Made by a program: the position numbers and the translations under genes | Shown here: piece after piece, positions 1-7,829 of the stretch | How positions within the stretch are numbered: position 1 is the stretch's first letter | Layout: each line of letters opens with the position of its first letter | Notes under the pieces: model-generated | The model's database searches: none | Seen by the model: the letters and a program-made list of their open reading frames with translations, nothing else | What the model was told of the DNA's origin: nothing | Assembly: GCA_965232105.1 (NCBI GenBank) | Contig: OZ246956.1 | Span: forward strand, 496,001 to 560,000 | Length of the DNA: 64,000 nucleotides | Direction of reading: 5' to 3' | Source of the DNA: Multivorans sp965232105 | GTDB lineage: Bacteria; Acidobacteriota; Thermoanaerobaculia; Multivoradales; Multivoraceae

Positions 1-2184
1 ACGCTGCAGGAAGCTCGCCGAACCCATCCGTTCCGAGACGACCAATCGCGCCGCTTCGTCGTAGAGCGCGTCTCCGCCGCCGTGCTCACCATTCGCAGCC
101 GCCCGGTCTTCCGCCGGCGGCTCCAGCACCGCCGGATCCAGATTGGGCTGGCCCTGGCGCTTGAGCCAGCGAACCAGCGCCGCGGTCTCCTGCTCGGTGA
201 CGTAGGCGCCGTGCAGTCGGATCGTGCGGCCACTGCCGGGCGGCATGAACAGCATGTCGCCCTTGCCAAGCAGCTTCTCCGCTCCGACCTGATCGAGGAT
301 CGTGCGCGAGTCGTGTCGCGTGGCGGCGGCGTACGAGAGCCGGCACGGGAAGTTCGCCTTGATCGTTCCGGTCAGCACATCCACCGACGGGCGCTGAGTG
401 GCGACGATCAGGTGGATGCCGACGGCCCGGGCCATCTGGGCAAGCCGCGCGATCGAGGTCTCGACCTCGGACGAAGCGACCATCATCAGGTCGGCCAGTT
501 CGTCGATCACGATCACGTAGTACGGAAGCGGCTCGAACTCGCGCGGCTCGACAGGTTCGTCCGCGTCCTCGTCGCGGAGCCTCAGGCGCCGGGCCACTTC
601 CGGATCCGCGATCGCCTGGTTGTAGAAAGCGATCGATCGGACGTGCACCTCGGCCAGCAGCCGGTACCGCCGCTCCATCTCCGCCACCGCCCACCGAAGC
701 GCGTTCGCGGCCTGCTTGGGCTCCACGACGACCGCGGTCTTGAGGTGCGGAATGTCGGCGTAGACCCCCAGTTCGATCCGCTTCGGATCGATCAGGATGA
801 ACTGGACCTCATCGCTTCGCGCCTTGTACAGGATCGAAGTCAGCATTCCCTGCAGGCCGACGCTCTTGCCGGCGCCGGTAGCGCCCGCGACCAGCAGGTG
901 CGGCATCTTCGTCAGGTCCGCGTAGTACGGCTCGCCACGCAGGGTCCGACCCAGGGCCATGGTCAGCGGCGACTCGCTCTCCCGGAACTCGAGATCGTCC
1001 ACAAGACGCCCCAGCGGGATGACCGTTCGCCGCTTGTTCGGCACTTCGATACCGAGCGTGGAGCGGCCGGGCATGCGATCGATCCGGATCGCTTCCGCCT
1101 TCAGCGAGAGGGCCAGATCGTCCTGCAGATTGACGATCTGGGCGACCTTGACGCCCGGCGCCGGCTGGAACTCGTAGACCGTGATCACCGGCCCGGGACT
1201 TATCCCTTCGATCGTTCCCTCGACACCGAACTCCGCACAACGAGCGCAGATGAGCTCACCAAGCTCGCGGACTTCGTCCTCGTCGACTTCCGAGTTGACC
1301 TCCTCGCAGTACAGCAGATCGATCGGCGGCAATTCCGGACTCTCGGCCCTCTCCGCGCTCGCCCCGTTGCCAGTCTGGGAAACCGGCGAGTTCACCTTCG
1401 CAACCGCCACGGGAGGAGCCGACTCCGCCGGCGGACCGGACTTCACCGCCACCGCCTCGATCTGCTTCCCGGGCGCCGACTTGCGGAGCGGGAGCTCACG
1501 AAGTGGCGAGTCGGCGGCGGCGGCCGTCTTCTTCGCCCGCCCGGGCTTCGCCTTGGCGGTCCTGGGCCCGCGCCTCAGTTTCCCCCTGAGGAGAACAACG
1601 AGTTCCTTCAGTCGGCTCACTGTCCCGACCAGCCACTCCTCGAGGCTGCCTCGCATGGTCAAGGCGACGCCGAACACGAGTCCGAACAGGGCGATCACCG
1701 TGGCGCCGATCAGTCCCAGTTGGCTCTGAACGCCGCCGGAGATCGCGGCGCCCACGAGACCGCCGGCAATCAGCGACTCACCGCGGATCTGCACCTCCCC
1801 GACAGCGAGATCGATCAGGGTGGGCAAGGCGACCAGCGCGACGACAATGCCGGCCCCCTGGAGCAGCGACGGAAGACCGCTGCGCGCACGGACGAGCCGG
1901 TAACCCAAAGCCAGAACCGCCAACGCGACCGCCACGACCGCAAGTCCCAGCACCCCGTAGCCGCCGGCCGCGACCTGGGCGCCGATCGGGCCGATCAGAT
2001 TGCTCGTCTCGCCGGAGTCGGCGCCGCTGCGAAGAAAGCTGGGGTCGCTCGGGTGGTAGCTCAGCAGGCTGAGCAGCAACAGCGCGCCCAGTGCGAGCAG
2101 GAGGAGCCCGAACAGTTCGACACTCTTGCCCGTCGGCAGCCCGCCCAGACCGAACCGCCGGGCGCCATCATCCGAGCGGATCAC
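1..2184 (-). CDS. ftsK: DNA translocase FtsK/SpoIIIE, C-terminus beyond window
   Basis: Chromosome-segregation motor at the division septum that pumps DNA toward dif using ATP. Reading from the GTG at 2184, four or so hydrophobic segments come first (residues about 15-165). A Pro/Ala/Lys-rich linker follows. The motor domain comes next, with Walker A GATGAGKS, Walker B 'VIVIDELADLMM' and the conserved 'ATQRPSVDVLTGTIKANFP' block. The reading frame is still open at base 1 in 'SASFLQR', which is where the DNA-binding gamma domain normally begins, so the gene is cut by the window edge and not broken. The GTG start is chosen because the nearby ATG (2206) is in another frame and runs into a stop. 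A TTG 15 bases upstream is an alternative. No strong Shine-Dalgarno is visible for either. Confidence 0.93.
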   Translation of the reverse strand, partial: MIRSDDGARRFGLGGLPTGKSVELFGLLLLALGALLLLSLLSYHPSDPSFLRSGADSGETSNLIGPIGAQVAAGGYGVLGLAVVAVALAVLALGYRLVRARSGLPSLLQGAGIVVALVALPTLIDLAVGEVQIRGESLIAGGLVGAAISGGVQSQLGLIGATVIALFGLVFGVALTMRGSLEEWLVGTVSRLKELVVLLRGKLRRGPRTAKAKPGRAKKTAAAADSPLRELPLRKSAPGKQIEAVAVKSGPPAESAPPVAVAKVNSPVSQTGNGASAERAESPELPPIDLLYCEEVNSEVDEDEVRELGELICARCAEFGVEGTIEGISPGPVITVYEFQPAPGVKVAQIVNLQDDLALSLKAEAIRIDRMPGRSTLGIEVPNKRRTVIPLGRLVDDLEFRESESPLTMALGRTLRGEPYYADLTKMPHLLVAGATGAGKSVGLQGMLTSILYKARSDEVQFILIDPKRIELGVYADIPHLKTAVVVEPKQAANALRWAVAEMERRYRLLAEVHVRSIAFYNQAIADPEVARRLRLRDEDADEPVEPREFEPLPYYVIVIDELADLMMVASSEVETSIARLAQMARAVGIHLIVATQRPSVDVLTGTIKANFPCRLSYAAATRHDSRTILDQVGAEKLLGKGDMLFMPPGSGRTIRLHGAYVTEQETAALVRWLKRQGQPNLDPAVLEPPAEDRAAANGEHGGGDALYDEAARLVVSERMGSASFLQR

Positions 2185-2231
2185 CGGCGCCCTCGACAAC
2201 CAGCCATGGAGGGGACATGCACGGGCACACG

Positions 2232-2237
2232 ATTGTA
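2232..2237 (-). promoter_or_regulatory. possible -10 box for ftsK
   Basis: TACAAT on the minus strand, preceded by TGGGC, about 48 bases before the ftsK GTG. It lies in the short host segment between the insertion sequence and ftsK. No convincing -35 box at 16-18 bp spacing was found, so this is tentative. Confidence 0.25.
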
Positions 2238-2260
2238 GCCCATTCAGTCGAATATGGCTA

Positions 2261-2265
2261 TATGC
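2261..2265. repeat. 5-bp target-site duplication, left copy (TATGC)
   Basis: TATGC immediately precedes the outer inverted end of the insertion sequence and is repeated immediately after the right end (3797-3801). Removing the element and one copy rejoins a sensible host sequence that restores the rsmA stop codon. Confidence 0.75.
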
Positions 2266-2294
2266 AGCCTTGTCCCACGTGAGGTGAGCCTGGA
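2266..2294 (+). repeat. left terminal inverted repeat of the IS
   Basis: AGCCTTGTCCCACGTGAGG continuing into TGAGCCTGGA. It pairs imperfectly with the reverse complement of 3767-3796. A degenerate second copy of the same motif lies at 2306-2333 in direct orientation, so the left end has two potential transposase-binding motifs. Confidence 0.75.
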
Positions 2295-2352
2295 GGCTTG
2301 ATGTCAGTCCCACGAGAGATGAGCCTGAGCGGGTGTTGGGGATCATTGGAGG

Positions 2353-3807
2353 ATGATCTTGCAACTCGACATCGAGCGGCTTCGCAGCCTGGACGAGGTC
2401 CGGGACTTCATGGCCGGCAGCGCGCCGGTCGACTTCCGATTCGTGGATCGCGCCGACGCCTACGGCTTCGCGCGACGGGTTCTGGTCCGTTCTCGTTACG
2501 TTCGGCTATCGAGGCCCGACAAGGGTCTGATCCGGCGGTTTCTGATCAAGGTGACGGGTTTCAGCCGGGCGCAGGTGTCGCGGCTGATCTCCCAGTACCG
2601 GGAGACCGGGCGCATCGAGGACCGGCGCCGGGGCCCGTCACGTCCGTTTTCCCGGCGCTACTCGAAGGCGGACATCGGTCTGCTGGCGGAGGTGGACGAG
2701 ACCCTCGGCGGCCTGTGCGGCGCGGTGACTCGACGCATGATGCAGCGCCAGTACGACGTCTTCGGCGATCCGCGGTTCGAGCGTTTGGCGGGACTCTCCA
2801 ACAGCCATCTGTACCGTCTTCGCCAGTCGGTGACCTACCGCCGGCGGCGGCTGACGGTGACCAGGACCCGGGCGACGCAGGTGAGCATCGGAGAGCGGCG
2901 GAAGCCCCATCCGGCCGGGCGGGCGGGCTTTCTGCGAGTGGACTCGGTTCATCAGGGCGACCTCGACGGGGAGAAGGGTCTGTACGAGATCAATCTGGTG
3001 GACGAGGTCACGCAGTACGAGTTCGTGGCCGCTGTGGAGGGCATTTCGGAGCGGTTCCTGGTTCCGGCGCTTCAGGGGTTGATCGAAGCCTTCCCCTTCG
3101 TCGTCCTGGGTTTCCACGCCGACAACGGCTCCGAGTACATCAACCACCAGGTGGCCGCGATGCTGCGCAAGCTGCACATCGAGGAGTTCACCAAGTCCCG
3201 CCCGAGACGCTGCAACGACAACGCCCTGGTCGAGAGCAAGAATGCCTCGGTGGTGCGGCGCTACCTCGGCTACGACCACATTCCCCGCCATCACGCCGCC
3301 CTCGTCAACGACTTCCTGCGCGACATCCTCGCTCCCTACCTCAACTACCACCGCCCCTGCCACTTCCCCGTCGAGATCAAGGACGCCAAGGGCAAGAAGC
3401 GCAAGACCTACCCCTTCGACAAGGTCACCACGCCCTACCTCAAGCTGAAGTCGCTCGACCAAGCTGCCCTCAGCCTGCGGCCTGGCGTCACCTTCGAGCA
3501 GCTCGACCAAGAGGCCCTGGCGCGCGACGACCTCGCCGCGGCGGGCACCGTCAACGAGGCGCTGGTCGCCCCTCTTCGCCGAAATCCGACGCCGCGATGC
3601 AACCGTCGCATGAGCAGCGCACCCATCTCTCTCACTGCACCTGGCCGCGGCCTCGCCGTCCCCGCGCTACCGTTGGTCCCTGGTGCTGATCTCCGCTTCG
3701 CTCCAATCAGCAGACCTGAAACAACACCCCACACACCTCTCGGCATCACTGCCGATGAGACCCCCGTTCAGGCTCATCTCTGTATGGGACTAGGCTTATG
3801 CAGCTAG
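2353..3807 (+). CDS. DDE (rve-fold) transposase of the IS
   Basis: Cuts and joins the IS ends. The N-terminus (about residues 55-95) looks like a helix-turn-helix ('GFSRAQVSRLISQYRETG'). An RNase-H-like catalytic core follows, with candidate acidic residues in 'LRVDSVHQGD', 'FHADNGSEYI' and 'NDNALVESKN', the D-D-E pattern of integrase-type transposases. The ATG at 2353 is preceded by GGAGG. The frame does not stop inside the element: it runs through the right inverted repeat and ends at a TAG in host DNA (3805-3807). The last 60 or so residues look unlike a folded domain. The original stop may therefore have been lost by a small frameshift, or this C-terminus is simply tolerated. The core appears intact. 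Confidence 0.85.
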   Translation: MILQLDIERLRSLDEVRDFMAGSAPVDFRFVDRADAYGFARRVLVRSRYVRLSRPDKGLIRRFLIKVTGFSRAQVSRLISQYRETGRIEDRRRGPSRPFSRRYSKADIGLLAEVDETLGGLCGAVTRRMMQRQYDVFGDPRFERLAGLSNSHLYRLRQSVTYRRRRLTVTRTRATQVSIGERRKPHPAGRAGFLRVDSVHQGDLDGEKGLYEINLVDEVTQYEFVAAVEGISERFLVPALQGLIEAFPFVVLGFHADNGSEYINHQVAAMLRKLHIEEFTKSRPRRCNDNALVESKNASVVRRYLGYDHIPRHHAALVNDFLRDILAPYLNYHRPCHFPVEIKDAKGKKRKTYPFDKVTTPYLKLKSLDQAALSLRPGVTFEQLDQEALARDDLAAAGTVNEALVAPLRRNPTPRCNRRMSSAPISLTAPGRGLAVPALPLVPGADLRFAPISRPETTPHTPLGITADETPVQAHLCMGLGLCS

Positions 3808-4606
3808 TTGGCTCGGCCAGGTCGGGCGCCGCCATCGCTCGAAACAGCCCGACGAATTCGGCAAGGCCCAGGCTCTCGGCCCGCACCCTGAGCGGCAGGT
3901 CCAGCGCCGCGAGCGCCGCCTCGGCCACGGGCCGACCCACGCTCGGCCGGAAGTTGTTGACGAGGGTCTTGCGCCGCTGGCTGAACGCGGTGCGCACGAA
4001 GTCAGTGAACGCGGGCCACTCGGCCTCGCCGACCGGCGCAGCCGCGCGCTCCAGCCCCACGAAGGCGCTGGTCACGGCCGGCGACGGCACGAAGCTGCCC
4101 GGCAGAACGACCGAAAGCCGGCGCACGATCGCCCGCGCGGAGGCGAGAACGCTCAGTCCTCCGTAGTCGGCGTCGCCCGGCGCCGCGGCCAGCCGGTTCG
4201 CGACCTCGCGCTGCACCAGGAACGCCGCCCGGGCGCCAACCGGCGCCCGCTCGAGGACGGCGAGGATGATCCGGGTCGCCACGTTGTACGGGAGGTTGCC
4301 GGCGATCCGGGTCGAAGCGGGCGCTCTCTCGTAGCGGAGATCGCAGCCGTCGCCGGCAACCAGGATCAGGCGCGGATCCGCGATGCGCCGGCGCAGCGCA
4401 AACGTCCACAACAGGTCGAGTTCGCAGGCGATCACGCGGCTCGCGCCGCGCTCCAGGAGCAGGCGGGTCAGGACGCCGCCGCCCGGGCCGATCTCGACGA
4501 CGCTGCGACCGGCGATGTCCAGAAAGTCGACGGCGGGAGTCGCGGATCCCGGATGCCGAAGATGGTGCTGGCCCAAGGACTTCCGGAGCGGGGGAACGCG
4601 AGTCAC
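3746..4606 (-). CDS. rsmA: 16S rRNA dimethyladenosine transferase RsmA, C-terminus altered by IS
   Basis: Dimethylates two adjacent adenines near the 3' end of 16S rRNA using SAM. Visible motifs are the early 'LGQHHLRH', the SAM-binding 'VEIGPGGGVLT', the acidic 'ACELD' strand, the catalytic 'GNLPYNVAT' and 'FVPSPAVTSAF'. The GTG at 4606 gives the normal family length of about 270 residues before the IS-derived tail. An ATG at 4681 in the same frame would add 25 residues with no homology. The insertion sequence landed on the stop codon: the ancestral protein would end ...EPTSCI, and it now reads 16 further residues encoded by the IS right end before a TGA. Catalytic domains are untouched, so the enzyme is probably still functional. 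It is divergent from the molybdopterin oxidoreductase gene. Confidence 0.9.
   Translation of the reverse strand: MTRVPPLRKSLGQHHLRHPGSATPAVDFLDIAGRSVVEIGPGGGVLTRLLLERGASRVIACELDLLWTFALRRRIADPRLILVAGDGCDLRYERAPASTRIAGNLPYNVATRIILAVLERAPVGARAAFLVQREVANRLAAAPGDADYGGLSVLASARAIVRRLSVVLPGSFVPSPAVTSAFVGLERAAAPVGEAEWPAFTDFVRTAFSQRRKTLVNNFRPSVGRPVAEAALAALDLPLRVRAESLGLAEFVGLFRAMAAPDLAEPTSCISLVPYRDEPERGSHRQ
3767..3796 (-). repeat. right terminal inverted repeat of the IS
   Basis: Read on the minus strand it begins AGCCTAGTCCCATACAGAG and continues with ATGAGCCTGAA, matching the left end with a one-base length difference. It is followed by the second TATGC. Confidence 0.75.
3797..3801. repeat. 5-bp target-site duplication, right copy (TATGC)
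   Basis: Second copy of the pentamer at 2261-2265, directly abutting the right inverted repeat. Confidence 0.75.
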
Positions 4607-4702
4607 CTCTCCCGCACGGTACCAGCCACGAGCCGGGGAAAGCGCTTCCGCAGGAAGCGGCAGGAAAGACACGAAGGGCATAAGCTCATCGGCGACGTCG
4701 CG

Positions 4703-4780
4703 CGCGTCGAGGCGTCCAGATGCCGGTTGGAAGGCCGGCGCACCCAGTGGCGCCACGCACTGCACGCGTCGAGGCGTCCA
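4703..4780. repeat. pair of 16-bp direct repeats in divergent promoter region
   Basis: CGCGTCGAGGCGTCCA occurs at 4703-4718 and again at 4765-4780, a 62-bp period. Both copies lie between the divergent rsmA and molybdopterin-oxidoreductase starts. They could be an operator pair, but nothing else in the sequence proves it. Confidence 0.5.
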
Positions 4781-4801
4781 TTGCCCAGTTCAGGAGCCAG
4801 C

Positions 4802-7129
4802 ATGACCCCAGCAAGAGAGTCCCATTCCCGGTCGCCGGAAACCCCTCCGTGGGCGCCGACCGCGTGCATCCTCTGCGAGAGCAACTGCGGCATCCAGGTC
4901 CAGTTGGGCGGCGACGACGGACGGCAGTTCGCCCGCATCCGCGGTGACCGGGCCAACCCCGTCTCCAGGGGTTACGTCTGCCAGAAGGCCGGACGCCTGA
5001 ACCACTACCAGAACAGCCGGGACCGCCTCCTGTCGCCGATGCGGCGGCGGCCCGACGGCAGCTTCGAGGAGATCGACTGGGACACCGCGATCCGCGAGGT
5101 GGCAGCGCGCCTGTCGGACGTGCGGGACCGGTTCGGCGGCGAGTCGATCTTCTACTACGGCGGCGGCGGCCAGGGAAATCATCTGCCCGGCTTCTACGCC
5201 CGATCCACGCTCCGGACTCTGGGCTCGGTCTTCCGTTCCAACGCGCTGGCGCAGGAGAAGACCGGCGAGATGTGGGTCGCCCAGCAGATGGTCGGCGCCC
5301 CCTCGCGCGGCGACTTCCACCACTGCGAGGTGGGAGTGTTCCTCGGCAAGAACCCCTGGCAATCGCACGGCATCCCCCGCGCACGGGTCACGCTGCGCGA
5401 GATCGCGAAGGACCCCGAACGCTGCCTGATCGTGATCGACGTCCGGCGCTCCGAGACCGCCGACCTGGCCGACATCTTCCTCCAGGTCAAGCCCGGCACG
5501 GACGCCTGGCTGCTGGCGGCGATGCTCGGCGTACTGCTCGAGGAGAACCTCACGGACGCCGGGTTCATCGCCCGGCACACCGACGGTTTCGAGCAGGTAC
5601 GACCGCTTATCGAAGAGATCGACCTCCAGGCCGCCTGCGCCGTCTGCGGAGTCCCCGAGGACCAGGTCCGCGCCGCCGCCCGCCGGATAGCCGCGGCGTC
5701 GAGCGTCGCCGTGTTCGAGGACCTCGGCGTGCAGATGAACAGGAACTCGACCCTCGTGAGCTACCTGCAGCGTCTGGTCTGGATGCTGACCGGCAACTTC
5801 GGAAAGCTGGGCGCCCACAACGTCTCGACCTCGCTCGTGCCGATCACCGCCGCGCGGTCCGCGGGTCCGCGCGAGACCCCGGTCACCGGCGCTCCCGTGA
5901 TCGCCGGGCTCGTGCCCTGCAACATGATCGCGGACGAAATCCTCTCCGACCATCCGAACCGCTACCGGGCGATGCTCATCGAGAGCGCGAACCCGGTTCA
6001 CTCGCTCGCCGAAAGCCGGAGAATGCGGGCCGCCCTTGAGGCCCTCGAGTGCGTCGTCGTGATCGATGTCGCAATGACCGAAACGGCTCGTCTGGCCGAC
6101 TACGTGCTGCCGGCGACGACGCAGTACGAGAAGGCGGAGGCCGTGTTCTTCAACTTCGAGTTCCCGGAGAACGCCTTCTTCCTGCGGCGGCCGCTGCTGC
6201 CGCCTCCGACAACGGACAAGGCCGGGCCCCTGCCCGAACCGGAGATCCACTGCCGTCTCACGGAAGCCCTCGGCGGTCTGCCAACCGAGAGAGTCGAAGC
6301 GTTCCGCAACGCCCTGCGGGAAGGCGGCAGGCCCCGTTTCACAAACGCGTTCAAGGCGGCGATCCGGAACGACCCCCGCCTCGTGGGAGTCGCGCCGGCC
6401 CTCCTCTACCGGACCCTCGGCGAGGCGCTGCCACCTGGCGCCGAGTCCGGCGCCGCCCTCTGGAGCGCGGCGCAGATCTGCGCCGCGCGGTTCGGCGAGT
6501 CGATCCGGCGCGCCGGCATCGAAGGCGACGACTCCGAACTCGGCGATGCGCTGTTCGACGCGATCGTGGACAGCCCGACGGGCCTGGTGTTCTCCATCGA
6601 TCCGCCCGAGGTCAGTTGGAAGCGCGTCCAGACCGCCAACGGCCGCCTCCAACTCGCCGTTCCCGATCTGTTCGATGCGATCGAGGCTCTCAGCGAAAAC
6701 CACGGGCCGGCGATCACCAGCAGTTCCTTCCCGTTCGTCCTCTCGGCCGGCGAGCGCCGCTCGTTCACCGCCAACACGATCTACCGCGATCCGAACTGGC
6801 GGCGGAAGGCCTTTGAAGACGCCCTGGCCCTGTCGCCCAACGACGCGGCGGCCCTCGAACTCTCGGACGGGGACCGCGCCCGCCTCGTCACCGCGCAGGG
6901 AGCCGCCGAGGTTCTGACGATGATCAGCGACCGGATGCAGGACGGGCACATCTCGCTTCCGAACGGCCTCGGGCTCGACTACCCCGACGAACTGGGAGAA
7001 CGAACGCTCGACGGCATTGCACCCAACGAACTGACGTCCGCCACGGACCGCGACCCCATCGCCGGCACACCGTGGCACAAGAGCGTTCCGGCGCGCCTGG
7101 AGCGGCTGACCGATGCCGCCGCTCGATAG
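4802..7129 (+). CDS. molybdopterin-dependent oxidoreductase (DMSO reductase/formate dehydrogenase superfamily)
   Basis: Large catalytic subunit of 775 residues that would carry a bis-MGD molybdenum or tungsten cofactor. An N-terminal [4Fe-4S] motif is visible as C22-x2-C25-x3-C29 with a fourth Cys at about 60 ('GYVCQKAGRLNHY'). Cofactor-binding segments follow ('VFLGKNPWQSHG', 'IVIDVRRSETADLAD', 'ESANPVHSLAES'), then a C-terminal dinucleotide-binding domain ('FVLSAGERRSFTANT'). There is no Tat or Sec signal, so it is predicted cytoplasmic. No Cys is visible at the metal-ligand position expected near 'NALAQEKTGEMW', so the metal ligand and the substrate cannot be named. The ATG at 4802 is chosen because the Cys motif follows closely and sequence further upstream in this frame looks non-coding. 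No small iron-sulfur or membrane-anchor subunit lies next to it; a GGDEF gene overlaps its 3' end. Confidence 0.85.
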   Translation: MTPARESHSRSPETPPWAPTACILCESNCGIQVQLGGDDGRQFARIRGDRANPVSRGYVCQKAGRLNHYQNSRDRLLSPMRRRPDGSFEEIDWDTAIREVAARLSDVRDRFGGESIFYYGGGGQGNHLPGFYARSTLRTLGSVFRSNALAQEKTGEMWVAQQMVGAPSRGDFHHCEVGVFLGKNPWQSHGIPRARVTLREIAKDPERCLIVIDVRRSETADLADIFLQVKPGTDAWLLAAMLGVLLEENLTDAGFIARHTDGFEQVRPLIEEIDLQAACAVCGVPEDQVRAAARRIAAASSVAVFEDLGVQMNRNSTLVSYLQRLVWMLTGNFGKLGAHNVSTSLVPITAARSAGPRETPVTGAPVIAGLVPCNMIADEILSDHPNRYRAMLIESANPVHSLAESRRMRAALEALECVVVIDVAMTETARLADYVLPATTQYEKAEAVFFNFEFPENAFFLRRPLLPPPTTDKAGPLPEPEIHCRLTEALGGLPTERVEAFRNALREGGRPRFTNAFKAAIRNDPRLVGVAPALLYRTLGEALPPGAESGAALWSAAQICAARFGESIRRAGIEGDDSELGDALFDAIVDSPTGLVFSIDPPEVSWKRVQTANGRLQLAVPDLFDAIEALSENHGPAITSSSFPFVLSAGERRSFTANTIYRDPNWRRKAFEDALALSPNDAAALELSDGDRARLVTAQGAAEVLTMISDRMQDGHISLPNGLGLDYPDELGERTLDGIAPNELTSATDRDPIAGTPWHKSVPARLERLTDAAAR

Positions 7130-7811
7130 CGAGCCTGCCGCCGACCTCGCCGACGACGCAGTGACCAGCGGCACGAGAACCTCGACCCGCGCTCTGGCGG
7201 CACGGGCAGCCGCCGCGATACGGCGAATCGTCCCGGATCGTCGCGAAGAGTCGGCCCCGGGACGAGACAGTCTGACCGGTCTCTTCGACGGCCGGGCTCT
7301 CCACGAGGCTCTCGCCGGGGCGGTAGCAGACGCCGAGCAGCGAGGCGACGATGTCGGCTTGCTGTTCCTCGACCTCGACCACTTCAAGCGGATCAACGAC
7401 CGGCACGGCCACCAGGCCGGCAGCCGCATCCTGCGTCAGGTCGCGACGCTGTTCCAGACAGCCGCCAGCGACGCGGGCGGCTTCGCCGCGCGCTACGGCG
7501 GCGATGAGTTCGTGCTGGTTCTGCCCGGAACCGACATCGACCACGCGGTCGGGCGAGCCGAGCTCCTGCGTGCCGGCGTGGCGTCGACCCTGTTCCCCGG
7601 CGGCGCCGACGCCGTGCCCCGGCCGGTGGTCAGCCTGACCTGCTCCATCGGCGCCGCCAGCCTCCTTCGCCTTCCGGCCGCGCGGGCCGACTCCGGGGAA
7701 AGCGCCGCCGCGCGCCTGCTCCGCAGGGCCGACGACGCGATGTACTCGGCGAAGAGAGCCGGCCGGAATCGAGTCATGGCACTCGACGCCAGGGCGGCCG
7801 GTGTCGCCTGA
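7113..7811 (+). CDS. GGDEF-domain protein, probable diguanylate cyclase
   Basis: Would make cyclic di-GMP from two GTP. The 232-residue protein has a short, low-complexity N-terminus and one GGDEF domain. Visible motifs are 'DSLTGLFDGRAL', 'LLFLDLDHFKRINDRHGH', the intact signature 'RYGGDEF', and the closing 'RADDAMYSAKRAGRNRV'. The RxxD inhibitory site usually found five residues before GGDEF is absent, so product inhibition through that site is not expected. No transmembrane or PAS/GAF sensor domain is seen, so input must come through partner proteins. The ATG lies 17 bp inside the end of the molybdopterin oxidoreductase gene, implying co-transcription and a possible redox-signalling link; that link is inference. 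Confidence 0.85.
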   Translation: MPPLDSEPAADLADDAVTSGTRTSTRALAARAAAAIRRIVPDRREESAPGRDSLTGLFDGRALHEALAGAVADAEQRGDDVGLLFLDLDHFKRINDRHGHQAGSRILRQVATLFQTAASDAGGFAARYGGDEFVLVLPGTDIDHAVGRAELLRAGVASTLFPGGADAVPRPVVSLTCSIGAASLLRLPAARADSGESAAARLLRRADDAMYSAKRAGRNRVMALDARAAGVA

Positions 7812-7829
7812 CCGCCGAGTCGACTCTGT

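Larger units (their letters stand above)
2266..3796. mobile_element. DDE insertion sequence, about 1.53 kb (IS481/ISNCY-like)
   Basis: The element has imperfect terminal inverted repeats. Both ends start with AGCCT and share GTCCCA and RTGAGCCTG blocks. TATGC is duplicated on both sides, and a single rve-type transposase gene lies inside. The left end carries a second, inner copy of the terminal motif (2306-2333), a doubled structure also typical of transposase-binding sites. The element sits between ftsK and rsmA and interrupts the last codon/stop of rsmA. Family placement is by overall protein character only. Confidence 0.85.

Noticed and set aside
1..2184. ftsK as a truncated pseudogene
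   Set aside because: The frame is intact up to the window edge; the missing end is simply outside the window.
82..2238. Long plus-strand open frame of 718 codons
   Set aside because: It is antisense to ftsK, whose frame carries all FtsK motifs; the plus-strand product is Arg/His-rich and resembles no protein. GC-rich DNA gives many such frames.
5200..5300. Selenocysteine codon in the molybdopterin oxidoreductase
   Set aside because: No in-frame TGA occurs in the gene, and no SECIS-like hairpin is needed.
4790..7429. Minus-strand 879-codon open frame
   Set aside because: Antisense shadow of the molybdopterin oxidoreductase; no family motif.
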